21,862 nt of DNA from Candidatus Methanophagales archaeon ANME-1-THS (GTDB lineage Archaea; Halobacteriota; Syntropharchaeia; Alkanophagales; Methanospirareceae), in the NCBI GenBank assembly GCA_004212135.1, contig RXIE01000174.1:1-21862 (forward strand), in the 5' to 3' direction. Positions 13,736 to 20,989 of this stretch are shown here, piece after piece. Under the pieces are notes generated by a model. The model made no database searches. It was given only the letters and a program-made list of their open reading frames with translations, and was not told the DNA's origin. Both the position numbers and the translations under genes were made by a program. Position 1 is the first letter of the stretch. Each line of letters begins with the position of its first letter.

Positions 13736-14698
13736 ATGGAGTTCATAGTACCTGCTGAACTGAAAGCGGTGCCCGTAGAAGAGGCAAAATGCTACGACGT
13801 GATTATTATTGGCGCTGGCCCCGCGGGGATGACCGCTGCGGTATATGCCGCCCGTAAAAAGCTTGATACGCTGGTGATCAGTAAGGATGTGGGGGGCCAG
13901 ACACTCCTCGCTCCGGGCGTCGAGACCTATATGGGCTATCAATACATAACCGGGGCAGAGTTGATGCGTAAATTTGAGGAGCAGGTCAGGCAGTTTCCCA
14001 TTGCGTTAGAGATCAATGATGAGGTCGTCAAGCTCCTCAGAGATGAGAACCGCTTCACCGTGCGCACCGCGACCGGGAAGAAGTTCACGGGTAGATCGGT
14101 CATCATTGCCTCGGGCAGACGTGCACGATCCCTCAATGTGCCACGGGAGAGGGAGTTGATAGGGCGAGGCGTGAGTTATTGCGCGACCTGTGATGCGCCC
14201 CTCTTCGGGGGATTGGATGTTGCGGTCGTCGGGAGCGGTAATCCCGCTCTTACCGCGGTAAACGAGCTTACGAAGTGTGCACGAAAAGTTTACACGATTG
14301 CCCGGTCCGCAATAAAGGCGGACGCGGTATTGAGAGAGAAGGCTGAAAGATCGGGTAAGGTTGAATTCGTGGTGGGCTATGCGGTAAAGGAGATCCAGGG
14401 GGGAGATAAGGTGGAACGTATCGTTCTTAAGCAAACTGCGGGTGATAAGGAACTCGTCCTCGATGTCCGCGGTGTTTTTATAGAGATCGGGGCCACGCCC
14501 AATGTTGCATTCGCAAAGGAGCTGGCAGAGCTGAGTGAATCGAACGAAATACGAGTGGATTGCGACTGCAAGACGAGTGTTGCGGGGTTATTTGCCGCGG
14601 GCGATGTAACAACGGTACCGGAAAAACAGATTATCATAGCGGCCGGTGAAGGCGCAAAAGCAGCGCTCAGCGCGTATCAGTATCTCATCGAGGCCTAA
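13736..14698 (+). CDS. trxB: Thioredoxin reductase-like flavoprotein lacking the usual NADPH motif
   Basis: The 320-residue FAD protein has GAGPAGMTAAVYAA (FAD site, about 26-39), the redox-active Cys149-x-x-Cys152 (YCATCDAPLF), and the C-terminal FAD motif FAAGDVTTVPEKQIIIAAGE. It should pass electrons to the PDO encoded directly upstream (zero-base spacing). The pyridine-nucleotide domain is unusual. Where NADPH enzymes have G-G-G-x-S-A and H-R-R-x-x-x-R, this one has GSGNPALTAV (166-175) and YTIARSAIKADAVL. The 2'-phosphate-binding arginines are therefore not in their usual place. The donor could be NADH or, as in the Methanocaldococcus jannaschii deazaflavin-dependent enzyme, F420H2 (inference). 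Confidence 0.88.
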   Translation: MEFIVPAELKAVPVEEAKCYDVIIIGAGPAGMTAAVYAARKKLDTLVISKDVGGQTLLAPGVETYMGYQYITGAELMRKFEEQVRQFPIALEINDEVVKLLRDENRFTVRTATGKKFTGRSVIIASGRRARSLNVPRERELIGRGVSYCATCDAPLFGGLDVAVVGSGNPALTAVNELTKCARKVYTIARSAIKADAVLREKAERSGKVEFVVGYAVKEIQGGDKVERIVLKQTAGDKELVLDVRGVFIEIGATPNVAFAKELAELSESNEIRVDCDCKTSVAGLFAAGDVTTVPEKQIIIAAGEGAKAALSAYQYLIEA

Positions 14699-14711
14699 AA
14701 AGAAGGAAGGG

Positions 14712-14729
14712 GGCGCGGATATCCGCGCC
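14712..14729. terminator. Perfect 18-bp palindrome between convergent genes
   Basis: GGCGCGGATATCCGCGCC lies 13 bases after the trxB stop (14698) and before the end of the minus-strand gene at 14767. The flanking GGAAGG/TTCT can extend the stem with G-U pairs. It is a likely shared terminator or a site for a dimeric protein. Confidence 0.5.
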
Positions 14730-14766
14730 TTCTGGATCGATAGGGGACGAGGAGCCCGGATGTGAG

Positions 14767-15054
14767 CTACATCTCCGGCGTTATCAATTCAGTCTTCACG
14801 AATTGTTCGTATGCTTTTGGATCCATGCCCTCGCCACACTTGGAGCACCAGTAGGCCCCGGACTTGCCGAGCTGATCCCCGCGACTATCCAATGTCTTGA
14901 ATGAGAACCCTAAACCTTTCTTCTTACATTTCTCACAAAACCCTTCCGTTTCTGTAGCAACCATTTCAAAGGCACCAAGCTTTTTCCGATACTCAATCTT
15001 TTTGCCCGGTTTGAGCTCCCAGCCAGGTGGGAAAGGTCGGTATTTTTCCTCCAT
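14767..15054 (-). CDS. Small zinc-ribbon protein of unknown function
   Basis: The 95-residue product has two knuckles, FCEKCKKKGLG and YWCSKCGEG, forming a four-Cys zinc ribbon. A conserved-looking N-terminus (EEKYRPFPPGWELKPGKKIE) precedes them and a helical tail, DPKAYEQFVKTELI, follows. I recognise only the ribbon; nucleic-acid or protein binding would be typical. GAGGTGA nine bases ahead selects the ATG at 15054 over the GTG at 15066, which lies inside the ribosome binding site. A TATA candidate at 15093-15099 (minus) fits. It is transcribed divergently from the 73-residue Cys protein. Confidence 0.75.
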   Translation of the reverse strand: MEEKYRPFPPGWELKPGKKIEYRKKLGAFEMVATETEGFCEKCKKKGLGFSFKTLDSRGDQLGKSGAYWCSKCGEGMDPKAYEQFVKTELITPEM

Positions 15055-15142
15055 TTGCCGCTTCACCTCAGGTTAACAGTGATGCGAGGATGCATATAGA
15101 GATATCGAATTATTCTCGCGAGCACGTAAAAATCGAAACATT

Positions 15143-15183
15143 TTTATATCCCTAAACGAATAAAATTACCACAATAGAAGGAG
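15143..15183 (+). promoter_or_regulatory. Promoter and ribosome binding site of the 73-residue Cys protein
   Basis: TTTATATC (15143-15150), preceded by a BRE-like AAAAATCGAAAC, is a good archaeal core promoter. GAAGGAG (15177-15183) lies eight bases before the ATG at 15192. Confidence 0.5.
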
Positions 15184-15191
15184 TTTTTCAA

Positions 15192-15413
15192 ATGGCATTC
15201 CTGTCCCCGCCCGTAAAAACGGACAAAATACCGGATCCTAATGCCTGCCCCTATCTCGCAGTAGACCGTTTCGGGCAGCCAATTTGCGAGGCACAATCGG
15301 CTATGGAGGAATACCTACCGGGACTGTATCCCGTGCGTACAGGAGATACATGTCTCGACACTGCGGGAAATTGGATCGACTGCCACTATTTCAAGAGAGC
15401 AAAGCTCCTCTAG
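15192..15413 (+). CDS. Small four-cysteine protein of unknown function
   Basis: The product is 73 residues, with Cys19 (NACPYLAVDRFGQPICEA), Cys32, Cys54 (GDTCLDTAGNW) and Cys64 (IDCHYF). The spaced Cys with ACPY, PICEA and DC-x-YF suggest a metal or iron-sulfur site, or disulfides in a compact domain. There is no signal peptide. It has a strong promoter and ribosome binding site, so it is surely expressed. The family is not recognised. It sits between a divergent zinc-ribbon gene and bud32. Confidence 0.75.
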   Translation: MAFLSPPVKTDKIPDPNACPYLAVDRFGQPICEAQSAMEEYLPGLYPVRTGDTCLDTAGNWIDCHYFKRAKLL

Positions 15414-15492
15414 CATGAGCCCCTCCAGAACGGTGAGTAACACGTGTGTTCTTAAACTGCAGAGCGTATAGAAGAGGTGTCTCTCAGGTAAA

Positions 15493-16086
15493 ATGCAGGC
15501 ACCCCACGAACAGTTCCAGTGCGCTGAAGCAATCGTCGAGCTACAGGACGAGCTCGTATATAAGCGGAGAATAGAAAAACGATACCGGGTGAAGGAGTTA
15601 GACCAGCGGATACGAAGAGAACGAACGAAGAGCGAGGCGAAGATCATTTCAGAAGCGAGACGAAAAGGCGTGCCCACACCCATCATCCTCGATATCGACG
15701 AGTACGAATTGGTGATGGAACGGATCGATGGACAGGTCGCGAAGGCCGTGATTGACGAGGGGATAAGTGAACAGATAGGCGAGTTCGTCGGCATCCTGCA
15801 CAGAAACGGGATTATTCATGGCGATTTGACCACCTCGAATATCATCGTGGGGAGCGATAACCGCATCTACTTCATCGATTTTGGGTTAGCCTTCATCGAA
15901 TCGAGCACGGAAGCTCAGGGCGTGGACGTCCATGTCTTCTTCCAGAGCCTTAAGGGCACCCATGAAGCGCATGAGCGATTGAAAGAGGCGTTTATAACGG
16001 GCTACAAGCGTACGTTCGCACGTGCCGCGCAGGTGCTTACACGAGTAGAGGAGATAGAACGCAGAGGGCGATATGTGGAACGATAA
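15493..16086 (+). CDS. bud32: Bud32 (Kae1-associated kinase/ATPase of the KEOPS complex)
   Basis: The 197-residue small atypical kinase of KEOPS supports Kae1 in forming t6A at position 37 of ANN-decoding tRNAs. Family blocks are KRRIEKRYRVKELDQRIR (ATP lysine region), RTKSEAKIISEARRKGVPTP, the catalytic loop IIHGDLTTSNIIV, the metal loop FIDFGLAFIE and the end VEEIERRGRYVER. In many euryarchaea Bud32 is fused to Kae1; here it is a separate gene and kae1 is not in the window. The glycine-rich start is short (QCAEAIVEL). An in-frame stop at 15469-15471 means the ATG at 15493 is the only good start. GAGGTG lies 13 bases upstream. Confidence 0.92.
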   Translation: MQAPHEQFQCAEAIVELQDELVYKRRIEKRYRVKELDQRIRRERTKSEAKIISEARRKGVPTPIILDIDEYELVMERIDGQVAKAVIDEGISEQIGEFVGILHRNGIIHGDLTTSNIIVGSDNRIYFIDFGLAFIESSTEAQGVDVHVFFQSLKGTHEAHERLKEAFITGYKRTFARAAQVLTRVEEIERRGRYVER

Positions 16087-16271
16087 AGAGTATCGGCAAA
16101 CTCGTTAGTATATGTTAATAGATACGGGGTAAGTGGCGTGTCGGTCGTTGAATACCTTCCTTAAGAGATTCGGTGCGAGCGCCCCACTATGATCCTGAAT
16201 TCAAAACCGTTACACTGGGTATCCACCGAAAATTAAAACCTATTTTAGGGCTGCAGGAAGAGCTGGGATAA

Positions 16272-17258
16272 CTACTGCATCCTCGTCCGGATCGGTTCCA
16301 GGACCGCATTGAGATACCGCACCGCATTGGTCTTCACATCTAATGGGTGTAACTCGCCCGCTACATAATCGCGTTCGAGCTCATTGTATCCTTCGTAAGA
16401 GACGTCTCCACCATGCTTGTCGCTTCGTTCGATGACCACCGTGCCGGTCTCTTTGCTTAGAAATATCATGTGCTTATAGATCTGCAGTACCGGATTGCCC
16501 TCGGTGATTTGAGGGGGACAGAAGGCACCCATCAGTTTCTGTTCCACACGCTCCGCAGGCTCATCCACCGCGATATAATTGCCTTTGGAGGAGGACATCT
16601 TCTCACCATCCAGGCCGATCAAGAGCGGGGTATGAATACAGATAGGAGCTCTAAAACCGAGCTTGGGGAGATGCTCACGTGCAAGCATGTGTATCTTCCG
16701 CTGATCGATCCCTCCGACTGCCACATCGATATCCAGGAATTTTATATCCACCGCTTGCATCAACGGATAGATCATCTGGGATACTTTGCGATCTTCTTTG
16801 CTGCGGGAGAGCTCATCCATACTCCTCTTCGCCCGCTTCTCGGTCGTTATCGTCGCGAGCCGTAAGACATCCAGCATGTATGCCTCATCCATCTGATACG
16901 AGGAGCCGAGGATAAACTCAGTCTCTTTGCCTAAACCTGCTGCTACAAAACAGCGCTTGTTGTACTCCGCAGTCCTCCGTATCTGCTCGAAACTGCCCTT
17001 CTCATTCAGATAGGCGTGCAGATCAGCGAGGAGAATAATAACATGAAAGCCTGCCCGCTGCAGTTCCCGCATCAGGATGAGGATGGGCAGATGACCGATG
17101 TGCACACTGCCACTCGGCTCAAAACCCACATACGCTCGTGGTTTCTTGCCGGAAACTGAGAGGGAGGACAGAACCGCCTCGAATTCGTCCTCGGTGATTA
17201 TCTCCTCCATACTCATCTTCAAAACCCGCAGTGATTCGCTCCCGTTCATACCGATCAT
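16272..17258 (-). CDS. tyrS: Tyrosyl-tRNA synthetase, archaeal type
   Basis: The 328-residue class I synthetase charges tRNA-Tyr. It has the HIGH motif (SVHIGHL, 53-56) and KMSSS (220-224, GEKMSSSKG). The tyrosine-pocket motif QAVDIKFLDIDVAVGGIDQR is also present, and there is no bacterial S4 domain, as expected for archaeal/eukaryotic enzymes. Length is normal. Starts at 17258 or 17249 are both possible. A TATA candidate, TTTTTATC (about 17285-17292 on the minus strand), would give a near-leaderless message. It is divergent from pheS. Confidence 0.96.
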   Translation of the reverse strand: MIGMNGSESLRVLKMSMEEIITEDEFEAVLSSLSVSGKKPRAYVGFEPSGSVHIGHLPILILMRELQRAGFHVIILLADLHAYLNEKGSFEQIRRTAEYNKRCFVAAGLGKETEFILGSSYQMDEAYMLDVLRLATITTEKRAKRSMDELSRSKEDRKVSQMIYPLMQAVDIKFLDIDVAVGGIDQRKIHMLAREHLPKLGFRAPICIHTPLLIGLDGEKMSSSKGNYIAVDEPAERVEQKLMGAFCPPQITEGNPVLQIYKHMIFLSKETGTVVIERSDKHGGDVSYEGYNELERDYVAGELHPLDVKTNAVRYLNAVLEPIRTRMQ

Positions 17259-17389
17259 GTCCTCTTACGGGTATACCTAAGGAGGATAAAAAGTTATTCC
17301 CTTCATTCATAGCATATCCGCCGAACCAAACGCTGGAATACTGACCGTTATGTTTCCCATTCCGGATTGAGAAAGCGCGCCCGATGAGG

Positions 17390-17445
17390 TATTTATATAC
17401 GGCTGAAGAATGGTTTATATTTATATACGGCTGAAGAATGGTTTA
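17390..17445 (+). promoter_or_regulatory. Tandemly duplicated pheS core promoter (2 x 28 bp)
   Basis: A 28-base unit at 17390-17417 is repeated without change at 17418-17445. Each copy holds TTTATATA (17392-17399 and 17420-17427) and CGGCTGAAGAATGG. Two starts about 28 bases apart are predicted (near 17421 and 17449), both upstream of the ATG at 17497. Confidence 0.75.
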
Positions 17446-17496
17446 ACATACACGCTAAAATCACAAAGCGAGGCGTGGCAGACAGATTTTGGGGAA

Positions 17497-19074
17497 ATGG
17501 AAGACCAAGAAGCAGAATCGAGTGCGAAGGTAGATCTCACCGCAACCGAAAAGAGAATCGTGCTGGCTCTGGATAGCGAAAAGGACAAAAGATGGGATCA
17601 AAAAAGCCTGGCTGAAAGGACTGGCATGAACGAAGATGCCACAATGCAGACTGCGTTCGTGCTCGCTCAGAAGGGGCTCTGTGAGGTCACAGAAGAGAAA
17701 AAGGTTTATTATCGGTTAACCGAGGAGGGCAGGGACTACACAGAGAGAGGGCTACCAGAGCGGAGAGGACTTGAAGTCTTACCATTAGCGTTTCAGGCGT
17801 TTAAAAATTCGTTCCCTACTGAGAAGGAAGCAACGATCGCAACAAATTGGTTATTAAAAAAGAGATGGGCGCGATTTGAGGAGAGGGGTACTGAAAAAGT
17901 CCTGGTACCCACCGGAGAGCTTTCCTGGGGGCTTCCTGGCTTCAATCTCGACGAAGAGCTCTTGCATGTCGTACGAACAAAGGGGCAAATAGAGGAAGAA
18001 GAACTGGTCGGGCTCGTAATGCATGCAATTCCAGGGGTAGAGGTTAACCTACTCCATCGCCTGTTAGACGACCTGGTCAAGAAAAGGAACTTGTTAACGC
18101 CTGCCGTTGAGATCGAGCGCACCATCATGATCACCAAAGCGGGCCACGACGTGGTTTCGCACGGTATCTCAATTGAGGAGGAACTCACGCAGTTGACACC
18201 CGAACTCCTCAGGACCGGCTCGTGGAAAGGGCGGAAATTCAAGCGATATGATGTCCAGCTCCCCTCAAAGGAGGAGTTCCCCGCGAAGATCCATCCGTAT
18301 CAACGGATGCTGGACCGGATGCGGCGCATTTTTACCGAGATGGGGTTTGTCGAAATCAAAGGGGACCTTATCCAAACGGCATTTTGGAATTTCGATGCGC
18401 TCTTCGTACCGCAAGACCATCCCGCACGAGAGATGCAGGATACCTTCTATTTGGGTCGGCGAAAGCCCCTTGACGTGAGCGAGGTCGTCATAGCAAATGT
18501 GAAAGCGATGCACGAGCATGGCGGCTCGTTGAATTCCGCAGGCTGGGGCGGTGTATGGAAGCGAGAGCTAAGCGAAGAGCTGCTGCTGAGGACGCATACG
18601 ACCGCGGTTACCCTGTGGTATCTGGCCTCGCATCCCGAACCCCCGGTGAAGGTCTTCTCCATCGACCGCGTGTATCGCCGCGAGACCATTGATCCAACGC
18701 ACGTTCCTGAATTCGAGCAGCTCGAAGGGATTGTTATGGACAGAGGCGTCACCTTCAGTAACCTGCTCGGGTTGCTCGCGACCTTCTACAAAAAGATGGG
18801 CTTCCCTTCGATACGATTCCGGCCGAGTTATTTCCCCTATACCGAACCGTCCGTGGAGGTCGAGGTGTATATGCCTGAACGGGGATGGCTGGAATTGGGC
18901 GGCGCGGGTGTCTTCAGAGAAGAGGTGACGAATCCCATTGGAGTGAAATACCCGGTTCTGGCATGGGGACTGGGTATTGGACGACTCGCCATGCTGAGCC
19001 TGGGATTGACTGATATCCGGGATCTGTACCAGTCGGATATCGACTGGTTGCGGAGATCCAGGATCGTGCGGTGA
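17497..19074 (+). CDS. pheS: Phenylalanyl-tRNA synthetase, alpha chain
   Basis: The 525-residue catalytic subunit of the class II (alpha-beta)2 enzyme has the archaeal architecture. N-terminal winged-helix domains (about 15-235, for example LTATEKRIVLALDSEKDKRW) bind tRNA. The catalytic core follows, with HPYQRMLDRMRRIFTEMGFV, the motif 2 region FSIDRVYRRETIDPTHVPEF (from about 387), the phenylalanine-pocket region SYFPYTEPSVEVEVYM and motif 3 GLGIGRLAML (about 491). The frame is open from 17410, but that stretch encodes the duplicated promoter. The ATG at 17497 gives the family N-terminus, with only a weak GGGGA ahead. pheT is not in the window. Confidence 0.95.
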   Translation: MEDQEAESSAKVDLTATEKRIVLALDSEKDKRWDQKSLAERTGMNEDATMQTAFVLAQKGLCEVTEEKKVYYRLTEEGRDYTERGLPERRGLEVLPLAFQAFKNSFPTEKEATIATNWLLKKRWARFEERGTEKVLVPTGELSWGLPGFNLDEELLHVVRTKGQIEEEELVGLVMHAIPGVEVNLLHRLLDDLVKKRNLLTPAVEIERTIMITKAGHDVVSHGISIEEELTQLTPELLRTGSWKGRKFKRYDVQLPSKEEFPAKIHPYQRMLDRMRRIFTEMGFVEIKGDLIQTAFWNFDALFVPQDHPAREMQDTFYLGRRKPLDVSEVVIANVKAMHEHGGSLNSAGWGGVWKRELSEELLLRTHTTAVTLWYLASHPEPPVKVFSIDRVYRRETIDPTHVPEFEQLEGIVMDRGVTFSNLLGLLATFYKKMGFPSIRFRPSYFPYTEPSVEVEVYMPERGWLELGGAGVFREEVTNPIGVKYPVLAWGLGIGRLAMLSLGLTDIRDLYQSDIDWLRRSRIVR

Positions 19075-19099
19075 ATTCTTGCTAACCGCGTTATACCTA

Positions 19100-19255
19100 A
19101 ATCGTTCATTATCGACTGGCACTCGTTCTAGCTAAAAAGGAGAATGAACGTTTTTGAACGGTCCGCTGCTTTTTATCAAAAATAGAGAGGATATGGGCGG
19201 TCTCGAACGATTATCCGAACAAATCGTCCTATATCCCTTTTTTATATCGTTCAAA
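19100..19255. promoter_or_regulatory. Intergenic region with repeated CGTTC/GAACG and a TATA box
   Basis: CGTTC or its complement occurs at 19103, 19124, 19146, 19156, 19205 and 19248, several times as TGAACG or CGTTCA. TTTATATC (19241-19248) is a good TATA box for the small gene at 19283. The repeats may be regulator half-sites, but spacing and orientation are irregular. Confidence 0.3.
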
Positions 19256-19282
19256 AGAAGGTTAGAGCCGAGGTGATAAGAA

Positions 19283-19432
19283 ATGCAAACACGAAGAAGG
19301 AAGATCATGGCTGCGAGCGTGCCCGCACTGCTATGGTTAGGGGTCATTGGTGCGGAGTCGCAGCACCGCACGGGACGCAGCGAGGTGAAACGCGGGATGA
19401 CACGCCCACTCCCAAGATCATGGGAGGTATAA
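19283..19432 (+). CDS. 49-residue ORF with a strong ribosome binding site
   Basis: The ATG at 19283 follows GAGGTGATAAGAA, a near-ideal archaeal ribosome binding site, and a TATA box at 19241-19248. The product begins MQTRRRKIMAASVPALLWLG, a basic then hydrophobic start like a short signal or membrane segment. It continues VIGAESQHRTGRSEV and ends PLPRSWEV. The C-terminal half is Arg-rich and not obviously folded. It could be a genuine small membrane peptide, a leader peptide for the surface-protein gene 26 bases downstream, or the remnant of a decayed gene whose expression signals survive. Confidence 0.4.
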   Translation: MQTRRRKIMAASVPALLWLGVIGAESQHRTGRSEVKRGMTRPLPRSWEV

Positions 19433-19458
19433 TAATAGAAAGGAGGTGAAAAGAGAAA

Positions 19459-20334
19459 ATGAAAGTGATTGCAATTGCGGTGATGCTAACGATATTGATC
19501 TTTGCGGGAATAACCGTGGTTACAGCATCCGAATCCTACGGCAGGCACTTAACCGTAGAAGGCCACAAGACTGCTCAGAAGACTGTGGCTCCCGGGGCGA
19601 ATGCAACTTATACACTCACCGTGAATAACAGGGGAACTATGAATGACAGCTACAACCTGACGCTGACAAACCCCAACAATGCGACAACGTGCGGGCTCGG
19701 AACAGATTTGAAACGAGAGCTAACGACAGGCATCTTGACCCCCGGAGAATCAAGTGGTATCACACTCTACGTTACAAACTTGACAGATGGTGTATTCCCA
19801 GCCAATGTTACAGCTACTTCAGTTAACGACTCGACTAAATTTGATTACGTCAATACAACGACAACTGTTGCGACATCTGCACCTTCAGGAGTAATATCCG
19901 CAGAGGTAATCATCAAGCCTGAGACCCTCAACCTGAAGAGCCAAGGGGTCTTTACCGCATTTATCATACTACCAGAAGGGTCCAATGTCACGGATATCGA
20001 CCTCAGTACGGTTATCTGTGGCAATGCAACTGCAGTGAGAGGAATAGCAGCGGCTCACATGTATATCGCGAAGTTCAAAAGGCACGATTTAGACATAGTA
20101 CCCACTGATACCAAAGTAACACTAACTGTAACCGGTAATCTTTCTGATGGAAGAGCATTTGCAGGGAGCGATGAGGTCAGAGTGAAGAACGGTGAAGGAA
20201 TACCAGGGAAGATGAAGGATATACAAAAGAAAATCGCTGACCAATTCAGTCCAAAACCAAAGGGAGAGAATGGCAAAGCAGCAGACAAGGATAAGGGAGA
20301 CAATGGCAAGCGAGGAGGAGATAGTAAGAGTTAA
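19459..20334 (+). CDS. Exported surface protein with two beta-sandwich domains
   Basis: The product is 291 residues with a signal peptide (KVIAIAVMLTILIFAGITVV, cleavage near TAS). Domain 1 (about 35-140) resembles CARDB/NEW3-type sandwiches (GANATYTLTVNNRGTMNDSY, LTPGESSGITLYV). Domain 2 (about 147-245, VIIKPETLNLKSQGVFTAFI, LPEGSNVTDIDLSTV, GSDEVRV) is a module frequent in secreted proteins of methanogen-related archaea. The tail (about 246-291) is Lys/Gly/Asp-rich and low in complexity, with no membrane anchor. About eleven N-x-S/T sequons suggest heavy N-glycosylation. AGGAGGTG (19441-19448) precedes the ATG. A role in the envelope or extracellular matrix is inferred. Confidence 0.8.
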   Translation: MKVIAIAVMLTILIFAGITVVTASESYGRHLTVEGHKTAQKTVAPGANATYTLTVNNRGTMNDSYNLTLTNPNNATTCGLGTDLKRELTTGILTPGESSGITLYVTNLTDGVFPANVTATSVNDSTKFDYVNTTTTVATSAPSGVISAEVIIKPETLNLKSQGVFTAFIILPEGSNVTDIDLSTVICGNATAVRGIAAAHMYIAKFKRHDLDIVPTDTKVTLTVTGNLSDGRAFAGSDEVRVKNGEGIPGKMKDIQKKIADQFSPKPKGENGKAADKDKGDNGKRGGDSKS

Positions 20335-20355
20335 ATAAAAGTGCACCATTAAAGG

Positions 20356-20377
20356 TTTTTTTCTCTTTTATTTTTTC
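20356..20377 (+). terminator. T-rich transcription terminator
   Basis: TTTTTTTCTCTTTTATTTTTTC follows the surface-protein stop by about 20 bases. Oligo-T tracts of this kind are the main intrinsic termination signal in archaea. Confidence 0.6.
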
Positions 20378-20435
20378 TCACAAAATTACATCGCCTGTTT
20401 CATTCTCCAGTTTCACCACTTTAGAAAGAACGTGT

Positions 20436-20867
20436 TTAGACATCAAGCACCACCCGCGCGTGCCAAACCCTGTTCTTCCTGACCTCCATCATATTGTACG
20501 TGACCGCTTTCACGATGATGCCCGATTCGTGCTTCTCTGGGTCAAATTTACCCCCGCTCACCGTCCCGGTTATGCGATATTCCGACTCATTCACGGTTAT
20601 CGCAAAGTGCTTCATCACCAGCGATTCCGACTCGAAGAGAAAGAGCATTTCATCCAGCCAATCGAACATCAAACTCAACAGATCTTCTGCCTGTATCGTG
20701 ACCGCTCGTTCCTCCTCGTGGAACCCATCCACTACATCGGTCATGAAGCTGAAGACTGCAAGAGCGGCATTCGCAAAAAGCTCCTCTAATGTAGCGCCAT
20801 ATGCTTCAAAGCCCACGTCCGCGGGATGCTCGATATACCTATATGGTAGTTTTTCGCTCCTCTCCAT
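20436..20867 (-). CDS. Archease
   Basis: The 143-residue protein of the archease family accelerates guanylylation and turnover of the tRNA ligase RtcB in tRNA splicing and RNA repair. Family marks are YIEHPADVGFEAYG (His14, Asp17), TLEELFANAALAVFSFMTD, the acidic helix AEDLLSLMFDWLDEMLFLFE, and near the end GIIVKAVTYNMMEV ahead of the last strand VWHARVVLDV. Length is normal. rtcB is not in the window. The start at 20867 gives the usual N-terminus; AAAAAATATTG near 20901-20911 (minus) is a TATA candidate. Confidence 0.93.
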   Translation of the reverse strand: MERSEKLPYRYIEHPADVGFEAYGATLEELFANAALAVFSFMTDVVDGFHEEERAVTIQAEDLLSLMFDWLDEMLFLFESESLVMKHFAITVNESEYRITGTVSGGKFDPEKHESGIIVKAVTYNMMEVRKNRVWHARVVLDV

Positions 20868-20923
20868 TTACTGTGACTCGATTTGCAGATTTTTCCGTTA
20901 TCAATATTTTTTAGGGGAAAAAT

Positions 20924-20934
20924 AGCTTTAAATA
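20924..20934 (+). promoter_or_regulatory. TATA box of the epimerase-like gene
   Basis: GCTTTAAATAG, preceded by AGGGGAAAAATA (BRE-like). Transcription is expected near 20956, about 34 nt before the ATG at 20990. Confidence 0.4.
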
Positions 20935-20989
20935 GAGCACGGGTAATAACTTCTTCTACGTATTTACAAGATCATAAAAAGTGGTTGCA

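Noticed and set aside
16087..16271. Possible RNA gene between bud32 and tyrS
   Set aside because: I looked for tRNA-like T-arms and long stems and saw none beyond a weak CCTA/TAGG stem.
17410..17496. N-terminal extension of PheS
   Set aside because: These codons cover the duplicated promoter unit and the predicted leader. PheS family similarity starts after 17497.
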